From contig JAIWZP010000035.1 in the NCBI GenBank assembly GCA_025201375.1, positions 62,001 through 126,000 of the forward strand: a DNA stretch of 64,000 nt, in the 5' to 3' direction. The DNA is from Gongronella butleri. Lineage: Eukaryota; Mucoromycota; Mucoromycetes; Mucorales; Cunninghamellaceae. Below, piece by piece: positions 21,257 to 32,636 of the stretch. The position numbers and the translations under genes were made by a program. Below the pieces are notes generated by a model. That model was not told where the DNA came from. It saw only the letters and a list, made by a program, of their open reading frames with translations, and made no database searches. Every line of letters starts with the position of its first letter. Positions within the stretch are counted from its first letter, which is position 1.

Positions 21257-23419
21257 ATGTCTTCTCAATCCGTTGTCGATCAACTCGTGCCTCGCCACAT
21301 CAAATCCTCGGTGAACCCGTCGTCGCCCGAATTCGAGGCCAATGTCGCCGAATGGAAGGACATTCTCAAAACGCTGGATGATCGTCTTGAAGAGGCCACC
21401 GGTGCCGGCCCCGACAAGTATGTCAAGGCGCATCGCAAAAAGGGCCAATTGTCTGGTAAAGCAAAAAAAAAAAAAAAAAAAAGATGCAGAAATACTAAGA
21501 ATAGCGACTCAATTTTCATAAACATAATAGCGCGTGAACGCATCAATCTTTTGCTCGACGAAAACTCACCATTCCTGGAGATTGGCGCCTTGGTGGGCTT
21601 TGGTCAAAAGGAGTACACCGTGGGTGGTTCCGTGGTGGGCGGCCTGGGTTTGGTCAGGTAAGGCAGCACGCAAAAAAGCAAAGAAAAAACAACATCTAAC
21701 TTTTTTTTTGCAGTGGTGTGCTCACGATGGTGTATGCCAATGTGCCTACGATTGGCGGTGGTGCCATGAACTATGCCAGTACGCTAAAGATTCACCGTTT
21801 CATGGAAATCGCCATGACCAACCGTATCCCCATTGTGACGCTTGTCCACTCTGTAAGCATCAAGTGACCTTGTCAACGGCATTTTGTACTGAAAACATGT
21901 ACTTTTTGATATAATGCAATAGGCTGGTGCTGATTTGAAGAGTCAATTCAACGTCTTCCACTATGGTGCGCCCATGTTCAGGAACCAAGCCATCATGTAA
22001 AACTCAAAAAAAAAGACATATCATAATCCTTAAAACTCATGCCTTTTTTTCAAATATCCCCCCAGGTCCAAGGACGGCGTGCCTCAATGCTGCGTTGTCT
22101 TCGGCAATTCGACGGCCGCTGGTGCCTATATCCCCGGCATGAGCGACTATGTCATCATGGTCAAGGTAAAACATACATTTTTGATATTTTGGTAGCGATT
22201 TAACGTCTTGTTTTTTTTTTTTTATAGAAACAAGCCCAGATTTATCTTGGTGGACCTCAGCTTGTGCAGATGGCGACGGGTGAGATCAATGACCCCGAGA
22301 GCCTTGGTGGTGCCGACATGCACTCGCGCATTTCGGGTGTCAGCGACGCGTTGGCCTTTGACGAATATGACGGCATCCGCAAGGCGCGCGAGTGGGTGGC
22401 CGGCCTCAATTACGAGATGAAGGGCACCTTGCCTCTGCGCCACGTGCAGGGTCACTATGAAGAGCCCTATTATGATCCTAGTAAGTGCAAATGAAATACC
22501 TCTCCCCTTTGAAATTCGCTTCTAACATGATTTTTTTTTTAAAAAGAGGAATTGCTTGGCATTGTTTCTGCCAACATTCGCAACCCCTATGACGCGCACG
22601 AGGTGATCATCCGCCTCGCTGATGGCTCTCGTTTCACGGCTTTCAAGCCCAATTATGGCTCGGGCCTTGTTTGTGGCTGGGCACACATTCACGGCATTCC
22701 TGTTGGCTTCATTTCCAACAACACGGTCATCTTCCCTCAAGAATCTAACAAGGGTGTCCAATTCATCCAACTCTGCAACATGAAGTAAGCGCGTAAAAAT
22801 TGGAAAAAAAAAAGACACGCAAATGCTCACTTTTGCTTGATATACAGGAACATCCCCATCATTTTCTTGCAAAACATCACCGGTTTCATGGTTGGCCGAC
22901 AATACGAAGAGGAGGGCAGCATCAAGGCTGGTGCGCGCTTCATCAATGCCGTCAGCAACTGTGTTGTGCCCATGATCACCATCATGCTTGGCTCATCCTA
23001 TGGTGCCGGCAATTTTGCCATGTGCGGTCGTGGCTACGCTCCGCGCTTCCTGTTCTCGTGGCCCAATTCCAAGTGCGCTGTCATGGGTGCCGAGCAATTG
23101 TCAGGGGTAAGTTTTGAAAATGTCGTGATAAGGGCAATTGGGCTCATTTTTTCATCTTGTTTAGGTGATGGACTTGGTGATGCGCCAATCGTACGAGCGC
23201 GCCGGGGTGCCCGTGGACGAAGAAAAGGTGCAAAAGCAAAAGAATTACCTGCAGCAAACTGCCGAAAAGGAATCAGACGTCTACTTTACAAGCTCACGTC
23301 TCCGTGACGATGCGATCATCTCGCCCTTGGAGACGCGCGACATCCTTGGCTTCTGTCTCGTCGCGTTGCACAACAACGCCGTGTCTGGCGGCAATCTTTA
23401 TGGCGTTTCGCGCATGTAG
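21257..23419 (+). CDS. Acyl-CoA carboxylase carboxyltransferase (beta) subunit, methylcrotonyl-CoA type
   Basis: Nine exons: 21257-21455, 21531-21657, 21714-21852, 21923-21996, 22066-22165, 22228-22480, 22547-22784, 22848-23106, 23165-23419; 547 residues, normal for the family. Blocks: [102 protein letters not shown]-terminal [11 protein letters not shown] and GVSRM. The crotonase-fold pair of carboxyltransferase domains moves carboxyl from biotin to an acyl-CoA; closest in feel to MCCB (leucine breakdown), though geranyl- or propionyl-CoA carboxylase relatives cannot be excluded. The biotin-carrying alpha subunit is not in the window. The N-terminus ([11 protein letters not shown]) is not a strong mitochondrial presequence, so location is uncertain. 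Confidence 0.9.
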
Positions 23420-23944
23420 ACTTTTTTACATTTCCTTTTTCAATTTTCAATACCTTCGCATTAATAATAAATAGACAGCTCATTTCGTTATTTTTTTTTG
23501 GAACACCGTCAGGATTTGACGCCACTTCAGATTGTCGTCGCTGTTCCTTGCAAAAATTGAGCGACATTGCTCGTGATCTCGCAGAAAAATAGAGAAAATC
23601 AAGCAAACCCCTCGTTTTGGGTGTGGACTTGAGGTGTGGACTAAATCCAGCAGCATGTTTTTTTTTCGTATGAATCAGCTCTATGAGACAGCCAGAGAGC
23701 TTGTGGTCCGTGAGGAACGCTTGGTCGTGGTCTCGATGAGACAGCATTAAAAACACACTGCACCTGGATTACACCTTGCAAATCGGCAAGAGTCCCTTAT
23801 CTTCTTGAGAAAACAGGGCTCTTGTCAAGTCTTTAGCCTTAGTCACCCTTTGTCTCAAATTTAGGACGATTTGGACAAGCTCATCCGGAAATGCTCTTGG
23901 GATGTCCGGTTTTTAACAACACGTCCATTGTAAATCGCCAGCCA

Positions 23945-24880
23945 GGCACTTTTCAGCCCCGAAACGCGTCTCATCGTGAATTGGCGAGCTAGAAACACCA
24001 AAGGGGATACAACTCACGGCCGCTGCAAGTGAATGGGGGTGCGCTAGACGCAATTCAAAAACTGAGCCATGCCGAGCTCTCGAACCAAAATTGAAAAATC
24101 AGGTCTTCAGAATCACGTCAAACTCACACACATGAATGGCCGCCTGGAGAAACCACGAAAAATGCCAAAAAAGAGTGGGGTCGACCTGCTGGTTGACGAG
24201 CATTTCGTAATTTTAGATTAAATTTCAAGCGCGCATTGCACGGGGAAAACGCGCCCATAGAACCACGCCGACGCGTCTATTAGCAAGAAGGATTCCAGGT
24301 GCATGGATTTGAAAAGAGTCAGGTGCATGTCGCTCGACATCTGACGCGATTTTCCACGCGACCAAGTTGCACCGCAAACAGGCTCGTCATGTCAATTCTA
24401 CCGAACACGCGGTTTTTGCAGTGATCGTTGTTGTATACATATGCAACAGGCCTCGCTCGTCCTGTTGGTCTCTGTCTTACGTCTCTGTGATCAATTTTCG
24501 TCGACTTGACCTTGAGACGAAAAAAAGAGGCAAATTGCGTTTTACGCGGAAAACAGTTAATGCACCCCGGATTTTTATTGCAGTTCCATCGGTGAAAGAC
24601 GAGTGTTTACCGTGTGTGTGAATGGCGTGGAGATCTGAGGACCTACTTTTCGCTGTTTTCAAATCCTCGACTGGACCCCTTGGAAAATCCGCCATTTTCG
24701 AAAATCATCGTTGCGCATCATCCAACGCTCGCAGAGGCTCGTGGGTGGTGTCATTCGAACGAGACACATTGACAGCGTCAGTTGAACGTGTCGCTGACCT
24801 GAAGGAATACAAAACTCATCGGCAAACGACTGAAAAACACCAAAAACAATTAATCGGTGTTTTCTCGACTTCTGCTTGAT
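23945..24880. repeat. Dispersed repeat family 2, copy B
   Basis: Same order of blocks as 19215-20090, for example GGAGAAACCACG, GCCGACGCGTCTATTAGC, GCATGGATTTGA, AATTTTCGTCGACTT, GAGTGTTTACC and GACTGGACCCCTTGGAAAAT. It is interrupted by scattered substitutions and small indels relative to copy A. Confidence 0.8.
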
Positions 24881-25532
24881 CGATCCTCATTTTTGCTACA
24901 TAGAGTGCAAGTACAGTGTCAGATGCTCAATCACTTGTGGGACGTTGGATGCGGATCAGCTCTCCCAGGACTTTTTTTTTGCAGAAACAAAATAATTTGC
25001 AGTTGTGCTTATGACCTCACGCATTTCTATGATATAATTGATCCTTTTTTTTTTTGCTGGAGCGAGAAGTGCCCCCATCTGGAGAACACACTTTGTGCTT
25101 AAGGCACTCGTTTTGCACTTCAATTTTGCCTCCGCGCCGAAATTGACGAATTCAAATCAAAAAGGCCGTTTTGGCAACCCTTTCCAAAAAAGCAAAACTT
25201 TATTTTTTCAAGTCATTGCGAACGGTCGTTGAAATCTCGCCATCTTTGAATTTACAGTGCAAATTGTCCACAAAAACATGAAACTCGCTGAAATTGATTA
25301 AAGACCTCCGGTTACACACATGTGCCGCCGCCCGCCCAGTGCCTCCTCCTGTTGAGGTCGCTGAGAATACCCCCGTTCCCCTCTTTCGATTGGCCCAGGA
25401 TCCGGATCACCCATTCGCCAGCACCACGATCACCTCCTATCATGCATCCATATGATGCGAACTTGCGCTCGTCGCGCGCTACCCACCATTTTTACAAGTT
25501 CCCGAAGCCTGCGTCATCATCGAGTTCTTCAA

Positions 25533-25786
25533 ATCCTTGCATTAATTAATCCGTTCGAAATTAGGTGCATTGTATGGCATGCGTTGCCAACTACACCTTG
25601 AACACTTAGAGCAAAGCGGTGCACTGTCGTAGAAGATGTTGGTGGCAACCTCAAAGCAAAACATCAATTTAGCGTGTTTTCGTCAGCTTACAGCTAACCA
25701 AGTTTCTTGAAACCAACTACAATACATAGAGGGCAAGGCATACCATACAATGCACCTATCCCGAACGGATTAATTAATGCAAGGAT
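25533..25786. mobile_element. MITE-like element with about 55-bp terminal inverted repeats
   Basis: Left arm 25533-25588 and right arm 25732-25786 are near-perfect inverted repeats. Both start ATCCTTGCATTAATTAATCC and continue through GTGCATTGTATGG to GCC; only a few mismatches and a 1-bp indel separate them. The inner 143 bp is unique and non-coding. The arms contain TTAA inside ATTAATTAAT, the target tetranucleotide of piggyBac transposases, and a piggyBac transposase relic lies 2.5 kb away. A link to it is inference; I cannot fix the outer boundary or a target duplication. Confidence 0.75.
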
Positions 25787-27278
25787 GCACGAAATACAAA
25801 AACTGGGATTATTTTGCTCTCCTTATATTAATTTGCTTTTGTCGCATTATAACATCCTGCTACAAGCAGAAAAGTTGAATTGTAATTCAGTCTCGTGTGG
25901 TTGATACAGTAAAATTTCAAGCTGATCAGGTAGCGTAAATGTCACGAACAAGCGATTTTTTTCGGAAATCCGATATTCAGCGATTGCTTGTCAACGGGAC
26001 ACGTCCCTGAGACTTAACCCAGCGGATACAGAAGCCATGATGGCGATGCACACGGATATGTCAAAATTTCACTGGTTTCCAAAATGTCCTCGCTATAATG
26101 CCATTCTCATAGTTGGCTTTTTTACAAAGCGTGATTTGACGGCATTCTTACAGTACAAATTGTGCTAAGTTCATCTTACAACCGGACCCAATCCTCGTGC
26201 CCAAATGCGGCTCTCGAGCTTAATCCCAGCCATGGAAATGGGGTGTCCCTAACAAGATTCTTCTTTTGCGCATGAAATACGAGCCACGCACGCCATGGGG
26301 ATATCAAGCGCCGCGTGGCCATAAGAGAAATGCGTGGATGCCAGACGCTTGAATGGAACAAAAGTATGCATGGCTGGACACTACCGAATAAAATAAGCTT
26401 TTTAGGGGGAAAGGAGGAAGCACCCCTAACAAACCCCTAAAATATTGGCGCCCATCGAGACTAGACTTTGTGTGGACTGATGACGCGGTGCGCGACAATG
26501 CTTCACACGCACACACACTCACACAAACTCCCTCGCACGGATTTTTTCAAGACTGCGCGCTGAAAGGCAAGATAAAAACAAGTCAGTGTTGACGTGAATC
26601 TCGAACGTGCATTGCAAGGTAGGTTCGAGCTCTCGATAGCTAGTCAAGGAGATTCCTCCGTCAATCTGCAATTGCCCCCGTTGCCACGTCTTTGCACAAG
26701 ATGCAAGCCATCTGTAACCTTGGTAGCCCATTATGCCAAATGATTTTTATCATCTACCTCTGCACGAGTAGTCGGAAACACGTCAGACTCGCATTGGATT
26801 GACGTGTCCCTGCCATTGAAACAGAGTCTTGTTGAAATAAAAAATCTATTTCAGACCGTACCCTTTTAAACCATTGGGCGTCACAAGACTGTCAGTGGTG
26901 CGCAAATATGAGCTGCTGGCACGATGTATTTTTCTTTACAAACTCATGTAAAGGAAACGATTGGGAGTATCAATGTGCATCGGCGTACGCAACATGCAAT
27001 TGCTCCCTATGATTCGTATTTTTTTTCTAGGAGGTTGTCTCCTAAATGGCAAAATGGGTACTGGCAAAAAAAAAAAAAAAAAATAGGAAATCTTCTTGCG
27101 ATTCCATGGCCATGTTAAATCAAAAGGGGAACGAATAGCCCATATATAAAAACAAAAGGAATGTTCTGCAACGTTTGCATCTGCATTTAGCACCATCTTT
27201 TTCTTCTAAAGGTATAGTCATAAAGTAGCTTGAGTGTTACAAACTTATTTACAATTGCTGTAGCCTGGTAGTAATCGT

Positions 27279-28007
27279 ATGAAGTTATCACAAACTCTTA
27301 TCGTTGAATATCTTATGATTGGCGTTCTATTGGTTCTAATCGCTGGCAGCGTCATGGCAAGTGACTTATGCATTGACAAGGAGGAGCCGTGTTCAACAAA
27401 CAGAGATTGTACTGTGCCTGGAGAGGAATGCCGCGTAATATATAACAAGGACGGCACGGTCTTCAACAAGTTCTGCATATATGGCCCTGCTTCATTTGAT
27501 GACTTCGGCTTTGGCAGTATTCAAGTATTTGGTCGACGTAGACCCTGCACTGGTGGTGCACCTGCAGGATGCTTGGGACTAGAGGTACCAACTGACGCAT
27601 CTGAGAAGTGCTGCAGTGGTCTATTTACCCTAGTTCACGATGACGACAACATATGCTCGGCAAAATGTTTTCGAGATTTTGCAAGTCAATGCACAGGACC
27701 TGACAAACCGTGCAACTTGTATGACATTTGTCCAGATGGCTATGAATGCAAAAATGGAAAGTGCGCTGTTAAACCTAAAGAACCCTGTGGTGGTCAATGC
27801 GACGAGGCACCGGTGAACGGCAAATGTTGTGACATTTCTGCCATAGTGCACAGTGGAACCGGACTGTGCTATTGTGGCTCTAAAAACAAAAAGTGCACGC
27901 AAGACAACGAATGCAGCGGCTACGGCTATTCCTATCCGGTTTGCTGCAAAGCAAGTGGAAAATGCGCAAACTGGTCTGGCAGTTGGACAGAATCATGCAA
28001 TAAATAA
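27279..28007 (+). CDS. Secreted cysteine-rich protein (28 Cys), unknown function
   Basis: Single exon of 242 residues. Residues 1-28 form a signal peptide (hydrophobic core YLMIGVLLVLIAGS, small residues before ASDLC). The mature part has 28 cysteines, often in C-x2-6-C or CC patterns (EKCCSG, GKCCDIS, PVCCKAS). Repeated blocks with KPCN, YECKNGKC, KKCTQDNEC and GKC look like small disulfide-knot modules reminiscent of WAP or dickkopf-like folds, but I do not recognise the family. No membrane anchor follows the signal peptide, so it is probably extracellular. TATA-like sequence at about 27143; AATAAA at about 28073. Unlike most genes here it has no intron, is AT-richer, and sits between a MITE and a piggyBac relic. 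A secreted effector, structural or defence protein are all possible. Confidence 0.75.
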   Translation: MKLSQTLIVEYLMIGVLLVLIAGSVMASDLCIDKEEPCSTNRDCTVPGEECRVIYNKDGTVFNKFCIYGPASFDDFGFGSIQVFGRRRPCTGGAPAGCLGLEVPTDASEKCCSGLFTLVHDDDNICSAKCFRDFASQCTGPDKPCNLYDICPDGYECKNGKCAVKPKEPCGGQCDEAPVNGKCCDISAIVHSGTGLCYCGSKNKKCTQDNECSGYGYSYPVCCKASGKCANWSGSWTESCNK

Positions 28008-28195
28008 ATAACAAGTGGTAATCGCGTCCAGCGGTCATATGTGGCCGATCACGCAAAATCAGTTTCCTCCCCAATAAAAAATGATTGAAATCTGTTCTTT
28101 TTACACAAGATAGTATTCACTAAGAGCATGACTCACACCCATTCACAAAAAAAAGTAACAAGGAGATGTCATTATTTATCGGCTCTGAAAATGGT

Positions 28196-28231
28196 CGGTC
28201 AAAGGGTTAAAATATGGCGGCCACATGTGGC
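28196..28231. other. Possible piggyBac-type terminus beside a 14-bp palindrome
   Basis: The plus strand reads GGTCAAAGGGTTAA; its complement TTAACCCTTTGACC is the form of many piggyBac ends next to their TTAA target. GGCCACATGTGGCC, a perfect palindrome, follows at 28218-28231. No matching opposite end was found, so this is a weak call. Confidence 0.35.
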
Positions 28232-28338
28232 CACCACTTTATCACGCACTGTAGCGGCCCCTGCCGGACTTTTTTTTTATTTTTTTTTAGTTTTTATTAC
28301 AAAGTTATCTATAAAGATGAAGAATAATTGGCAATTGT

Positions 28339-30260
28339 TCATTCTTGATTTGCTTCAATGGTGTGCTCGTGGTGGCAACTCGCGCACATCGCGTTTGCTT
28401 GGCTACACGAGCAACAATGGGCTGTGCGCTGGCTATGGCAAGTTTTGCAAAAGCGCCTAATGAGCTTTCCATTGCCATTGCGCTTGCCCATTGATGCCAG
28501 ATGGTGACTTTCTCGTGTGTTTGATCTTGTCGCAAGTTGTCTGGCGGCTGCTTGTTCTTCAGACGACTTCTCCGCCACGTATTCAAGCAAGCTGCGAGCC
28601 AAATGGCTCTTGAACTCATCGTGCTTGGTGTTTGGGCCCAAGGTATGGAAGCACTTGTATGCGCTGTACGCATTGGCTTCTGCCATTGCAAAAAAAACGA
28701 CAAGCAGCGCGTTTCCCAAGGTTCCGTGGTAATCACAACGTGAAAGGACACCAGATGTCGCACCTGTTGCTTGCAATGTCAAGAGCACCTAGAAAAAAAA
28801 GAATTCATGGATGTTTTGATGGATCATTGACAAATTGCTCTTACTTTTGCTACTTTCGTAATCGTCGAAGACCGCTGGACGCTCAAACGATTGGCGCACG
28901 CCATTAGGGTCGCGAAACGAGCGAGTTGATCCGAGGCTCATCGTGCTGCAGGTCGACACAATAGCCTTTACCTGCGGTCTCTGTAGGAGGCCGCAAAAAG
29001 GGTGTCGCCATTGGACGTCACCTTCGACACACACAGATGATCCCCATATCTTGAACCCAGGTGCCTGATGAGATCCGTGTCAGGGGGTAGTCCACGAGGC
29101 CATGCTCTGCGTTGATGATTTGCATAATGGAAAAATGGCCGTTTGAGCGCAGTGCCATAGCCATTGTGGGCGATCCGAACCAGGAATCTGCAACGACCGT
29201 TCGACCAGTGCCAAACCATGGCTCGCAAAGACGTTTTACAGTTGCCACCTTCTTGGGATCCGTGTCACTGAATTTGCGAGTGTCTCTTTGCGTTTTGGCC
29301 ATCGAATGGTCCAAACGTAGGATGATATTGGTGTTCACGTCGGCGATCGTCTTATATTCCTGGCCAACAGGATGCGGCTTGCGAGGGATTTTCCTCACTT
29401 TAGGGAGGCGTTTGCCCAGCCATTGATTCATGCTCTCATCCACGCACAAATACTTGCCAGGAACGAGAGCATTAGCCAGATTGTCGTTGTACGCGTCGAA
29501 AAATTGTTGTACATGATACAATCCGTCCCGCAAAGTACTAAAACAGCGTGTCAGATTTTTTTACGCGCTCACCGCACCACGCTCTTTCGAGTTTACGCTC
29601 CTTTTTTTTACCTTTCCAGATCAGGCGCGACAAACACATGATAGCAATTGATTTGCGTGAACCTTGAGAAGGTCATGAAATCGTTGAAGTTGATCGAAAG
29701 CAGACCAATGGTGCCACCTTTGCGCCAAGACGATTTTTGGCCGTTGGTGTGCCAAATTGACATGATCAGATAGAGCGTGACCCACATGGAATATTCCAAG
29801 AACGAGACATCAACCCAATTGGGCCGGTGCTGCTTGGCATAGCCATTGATAGCTCGGATGACAACTTGCTCTATGTGATCCATATGCAAGAAGCGAAAAA
29901 AATATCGTGCGTAGCAGCGTGCTTGAAATTGGGCATGTTGACGTGCGAGTCGACATCTCTGATACCTTCGTTCGACGTGATGCGGGCATCTGTCATCACG
30001 TCGCACACGCGCCTCAAAGTAAAGTCGATTTCGTCGTCGCTGCTTTCGTCTTCTGACGTTTCCTCGGCGTCCTCGAGGAAGTCGTCCGCAGCGTCATGAA
30101 ACACATCGACAGCTGCTGCGCCATCGTCGCTCTCCTCACGCTCGTCGTCGTGGTCGTCGTCGCAACCAAGGTCGTCACCAGGGGTGGCGCGTGCTCTATG
30201 AGCGCCGCGGCGGGTTCCACGTGGTCTTTCGCCTTCATATTTGAAACACCCACGGCACAA
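28339..30260 (-). pseudogene. piggyBac-family transposase, frameshifted relic
   Basis: Reading 5' to 3' on the minus strand: an acidic N-terminal region (about 30170-30010, Asp/Glu-rich as in piggyBac); SMWVTLYLIMSIWHTNGQ and FMTFSRFTQI; then KYLCVDESMNQWLG, RKPHPVGQEYKT, TNIILRLDHS, EPWFGTGRTVVADSWFGS and IVSTCSTMSLGS, which are DDE_Tnp_1_7 blocks with two of the acidic catalytic positions (VDES, ADSW). The end (FCKTCHSQRTAHCC, MCASCHHEH) is the Cys-rich C-terminal domain. The parts lie in different frames: breaks are visible near 29890 (at a T-run), near 29050 and near 28975, with a probable intron about 28790. One break might be an intron, but three together indicate decay. No start codon is assigned. 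Confidence 0.85.
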
Positions 30261-30458
30261 TCGGTAACGAGCGGTGAGAGCCAGGTCAAAGGTGACAATC
30301 AAAGTGATTGTCGACCATGTCAGACACCAAGCGCGCACAACACTGCAATCTACGTGCACTTCAAATCCACTTTGCGCGTGAACAATTTTAAGTTGTGTGC
30401 AAAAAAAAAAAAAAATAATGATACAGTCAACTTGTTGGAAAAATCTTGTATTACCCAC

Positions 30459-31020
30459 GGATTGCTCAGAACAAATGTGAATAAAAGCGCATGCAGATCA
30501 TCTTTGGAGCGCACGGCTGCCCCGGGCGCTGCCTGGAGGAAAAGTGAAATGGGTCACAACTTTTGATGTAATTGTTCCGCGAGAAAAGAGGGCACGAATT
30601 TTATGGGGGTCTCCTTAGCCCTGAAAAATTTTGCGATTTCTGTTCGATGCAATTGCTCGCGATTCTGACATTGCAGCGCATTGATAAAGCGCTCATTCGA
30701 GATGGACAAGCAATCTTTATCGAATGAAGCTCATTTGTCAATTGTATGATATAATTATTGCTATCTCATTTTTGCGAAAATTGATATTTTCGCGATTTCT
30801 ATTCTTACCTAGCGTCTGGTCATGGCACAGGAGCGACGCTGAGGGCTCCTTGATTTTTGCTGCGGCAAATCAATGCAATCTGGGGTCAATTCATTCAGGC
30901 ACCTCAGTCATTAAGCCCAGTGCGCTTTGGCGTTCGAATGGCGGGGATTTAAAATTGGGTGACACGCTTCTCTTCCGATATTGCCTCTTTGACCTTGTTT
31001 TTTGTTGCTAGGAAACGGAC
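30459..31020. other. Intergenic region before the aldo/keto reductase gene
   Basis: About 560 bp. No gene or clear promoter element; a GATATAATTATT stretch near 30750 is AT-rich but not a convincing TATA box. It probably holds the reductase promoter and the outer flank of the transposon relic. Confidence 0.4.
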
Positions 31021-32222
31021 ATGACGACGGTTTATGAGCTGCACAATGGCAACAACATGCCAGCCCTGGGATGTATGCCCCTCAGTGACTGAACAAAGCA
31101 CGTCAAAATCGAAAATGGCTCATTTTTTCTTTTTTTTTTTTCTCCCGTGTGTTTGTGCCCAGTGGGCACGTACCGTATGACGACACAGCGCGACCTGGAG
31201 CCCGTGGTCATGACGGCGCTCAAGGAAGGGTATCGGTTGCTCGGTAAGGCGCGTGTGTGTGTTTTTGTGGGTTTTTTTTTTCGTGAATTTCGTCCTATTT
31301 TCGCATTTTGGACGCCATTGGGCTGTTTTCTCACGACGTTTGCTAGACTCGGCGACTGTGTACCGCAATGAAAAAGTACTGGGGACCATCCTCAAAAAGG
31401 CATTGAGCGATGACAGCCTGAATTTGACGCGCAAAGATCTGTTTATCACGTCCAAACTCGCGCCAAAGGATCAGGGCTATGAGAAATGCTATCAAGGTAA
31501 CACGTTTTTTTCAAAAAAAAAAAAAAAAAAAAAGAACCATGGACTGACATGCGTTTGACCTGCGATAGCTGTGCTTGATTCCTTGGAGCGATTTGACCTT
31601 GAGTATCTCGATGTTTATTTTATCCACTGGCCTGGGACGTCCAAGACAAAGACGTCGGACGCGAAGAATCGCGAGAACAGGCTGGACAGCTACCGTGCGC
31701 TTGAGAAATTGTACGAGGAGGGCAAGATCAAGCAGATTGGCGTGTCGAATTTCACAGTGGCGCACCTCAATGACCTTTTGGAGAATTGCAAAGTGGTGCC
31801 GCACGTGCATCAATTCGAGCTGCACCCGTGCCTGTATCAAAAAGAAGTGATTGCGCTGTGCGAGAAGCACAAGATCCAGGTCCAGGCGTACTCGAGCCTC
31901 GGTGAAGGCGAGCTGATCAATGGCGGCGTTGTTGTGCCCGGCTTGGACGCCATTGCCAAGCGCCTTGAGACGACCCAGGCACGCGTCCTGCTGCGCTGGG
32001 CGCTCCAGCACCACTGGGCCATCATCCCCAAATCAAAGACACCTGCTCGTGTCAAGGAAAATGGCGACGTCTGGGACATTGCACTGACAGACGAGGTAAA
32101 AATGACAATAATTGGAAAAAAAAAACGCTCATTCTTCACTGTTAAAGGATATGGAGTTGCTTGACAAGGCGCAAGAAACGCAGAGGCATCGCTTTTGTTG
32201 GGATCCCACGGAAATTGCCTAG
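31021..32222 (+). CDS. Aldo/keto reductase
   Basis: Five exons: 31021-31072, 31163-31243, 31347-31496, 31569-32095, 32148-32222; 294 residues. Splicing restores MPALGLGTYR from the first two exons, the entry strand of the TIM barrel. Catalytic tetrad: Asp and Tyr in DSATVYRNE (exon 3 start), Lys in FITSKLAPKDQG, His in DVYFIHWPG. The coenzyme region reads WAIIPKSKTPARVKEN, the usual NAD(P)H 2'-phosphate loop. The family reduces aldehydes and ketones with NADPH in the cytosol; the substrate cannot be predicted. An AATAAA starts 8 nt after the stop, facing the 3' end of the convergent bL36m gene about 180 bp away. The third intron has a 21-base A-run. Confidence 0.92.
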
Positions 32223-32414
32223 CGAAATGAATAAAGATGACGGTATTTTTTTTATTTTTTGGCAACAATTCGCATGAAAAAAGGGCGGGGTGATGAAATG
32301 TTCAGCTGTACAAGAGAGATTGGTCGTCTAGGTGGATGGCGGGGGCGGATTACAATACAAGTAGGACGATTCGGGGACGAGGAAATGAGAGCAAATGGGC
32401 ATTGTTGAAAAGAT

Positions 32415-32636
32415 TTATCCTTGGCGCTGCTTATGCTTTTTGTTCTTGTTGCAGACGACAAAGAGCTTGCCTCGTCGTCGGACGGTGGTGCAGCCGTCGC
32501 AGAGCTTCTTGACGGACGAGCGCACCTTCATAGTTCGCACAAAGTTGAGAGTCGCAGGGGTATTGACAAATTGTTGGAATTGGAACATGCCCAACACAGG
32601 GCGCGAGCGCTGGAGCAAGCCGCTGAACAAGGCCAT
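32415..32636 (-). CDS. RTC6: Mitochondrial large-subunit ribosomal protein bL36m
   Basis: Single exon of 73 residues. The C-terminal part [20 protein letters not shown] and following [17 protein letters not shown] is the whole bacterial-type L36 fold, with the Cys-x2-Cys...Cys...His zinc ligands. The preceding ~36 residues are a mitochondrial presequence ([16 protein letters not shown]). I choose the ATG at 32636 because its context is CACCATGG; an in-frame ATG 15 nt upstream would add MYFFT. Role: small zinc ribosomal protein of the mitochondrial large subunit near the peptidyl-transferase region. It lies head-to-head with the cytosolic eL36 gene across about 440 bp. Confidence 0.92.
   Translation of the reverse strand: MALFSGLLQRSRPVLGMFQFQQFVNTPATLNFVRTMKVRSSVKKLCDGCTTVRRRGKLFVVCNKNKKHKQRQG

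Larger units (their letters stand above)
23420..27278. other. Repeat island without supported genes
   Basis: About 3.9 kb. AATAAA at about 23466 ends the preceding transcript. The interval contains copy B of dispersed repeat family 2 (23945-24880) and a 254-bp inverted-repeat element (25533-25786). Between about 25800 and 27270 I see no conserved coding signal, only short frames and A/T-rich sequence; a TATATAAAA at about 27143 could serve the next gene. Confidence 0.6.
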
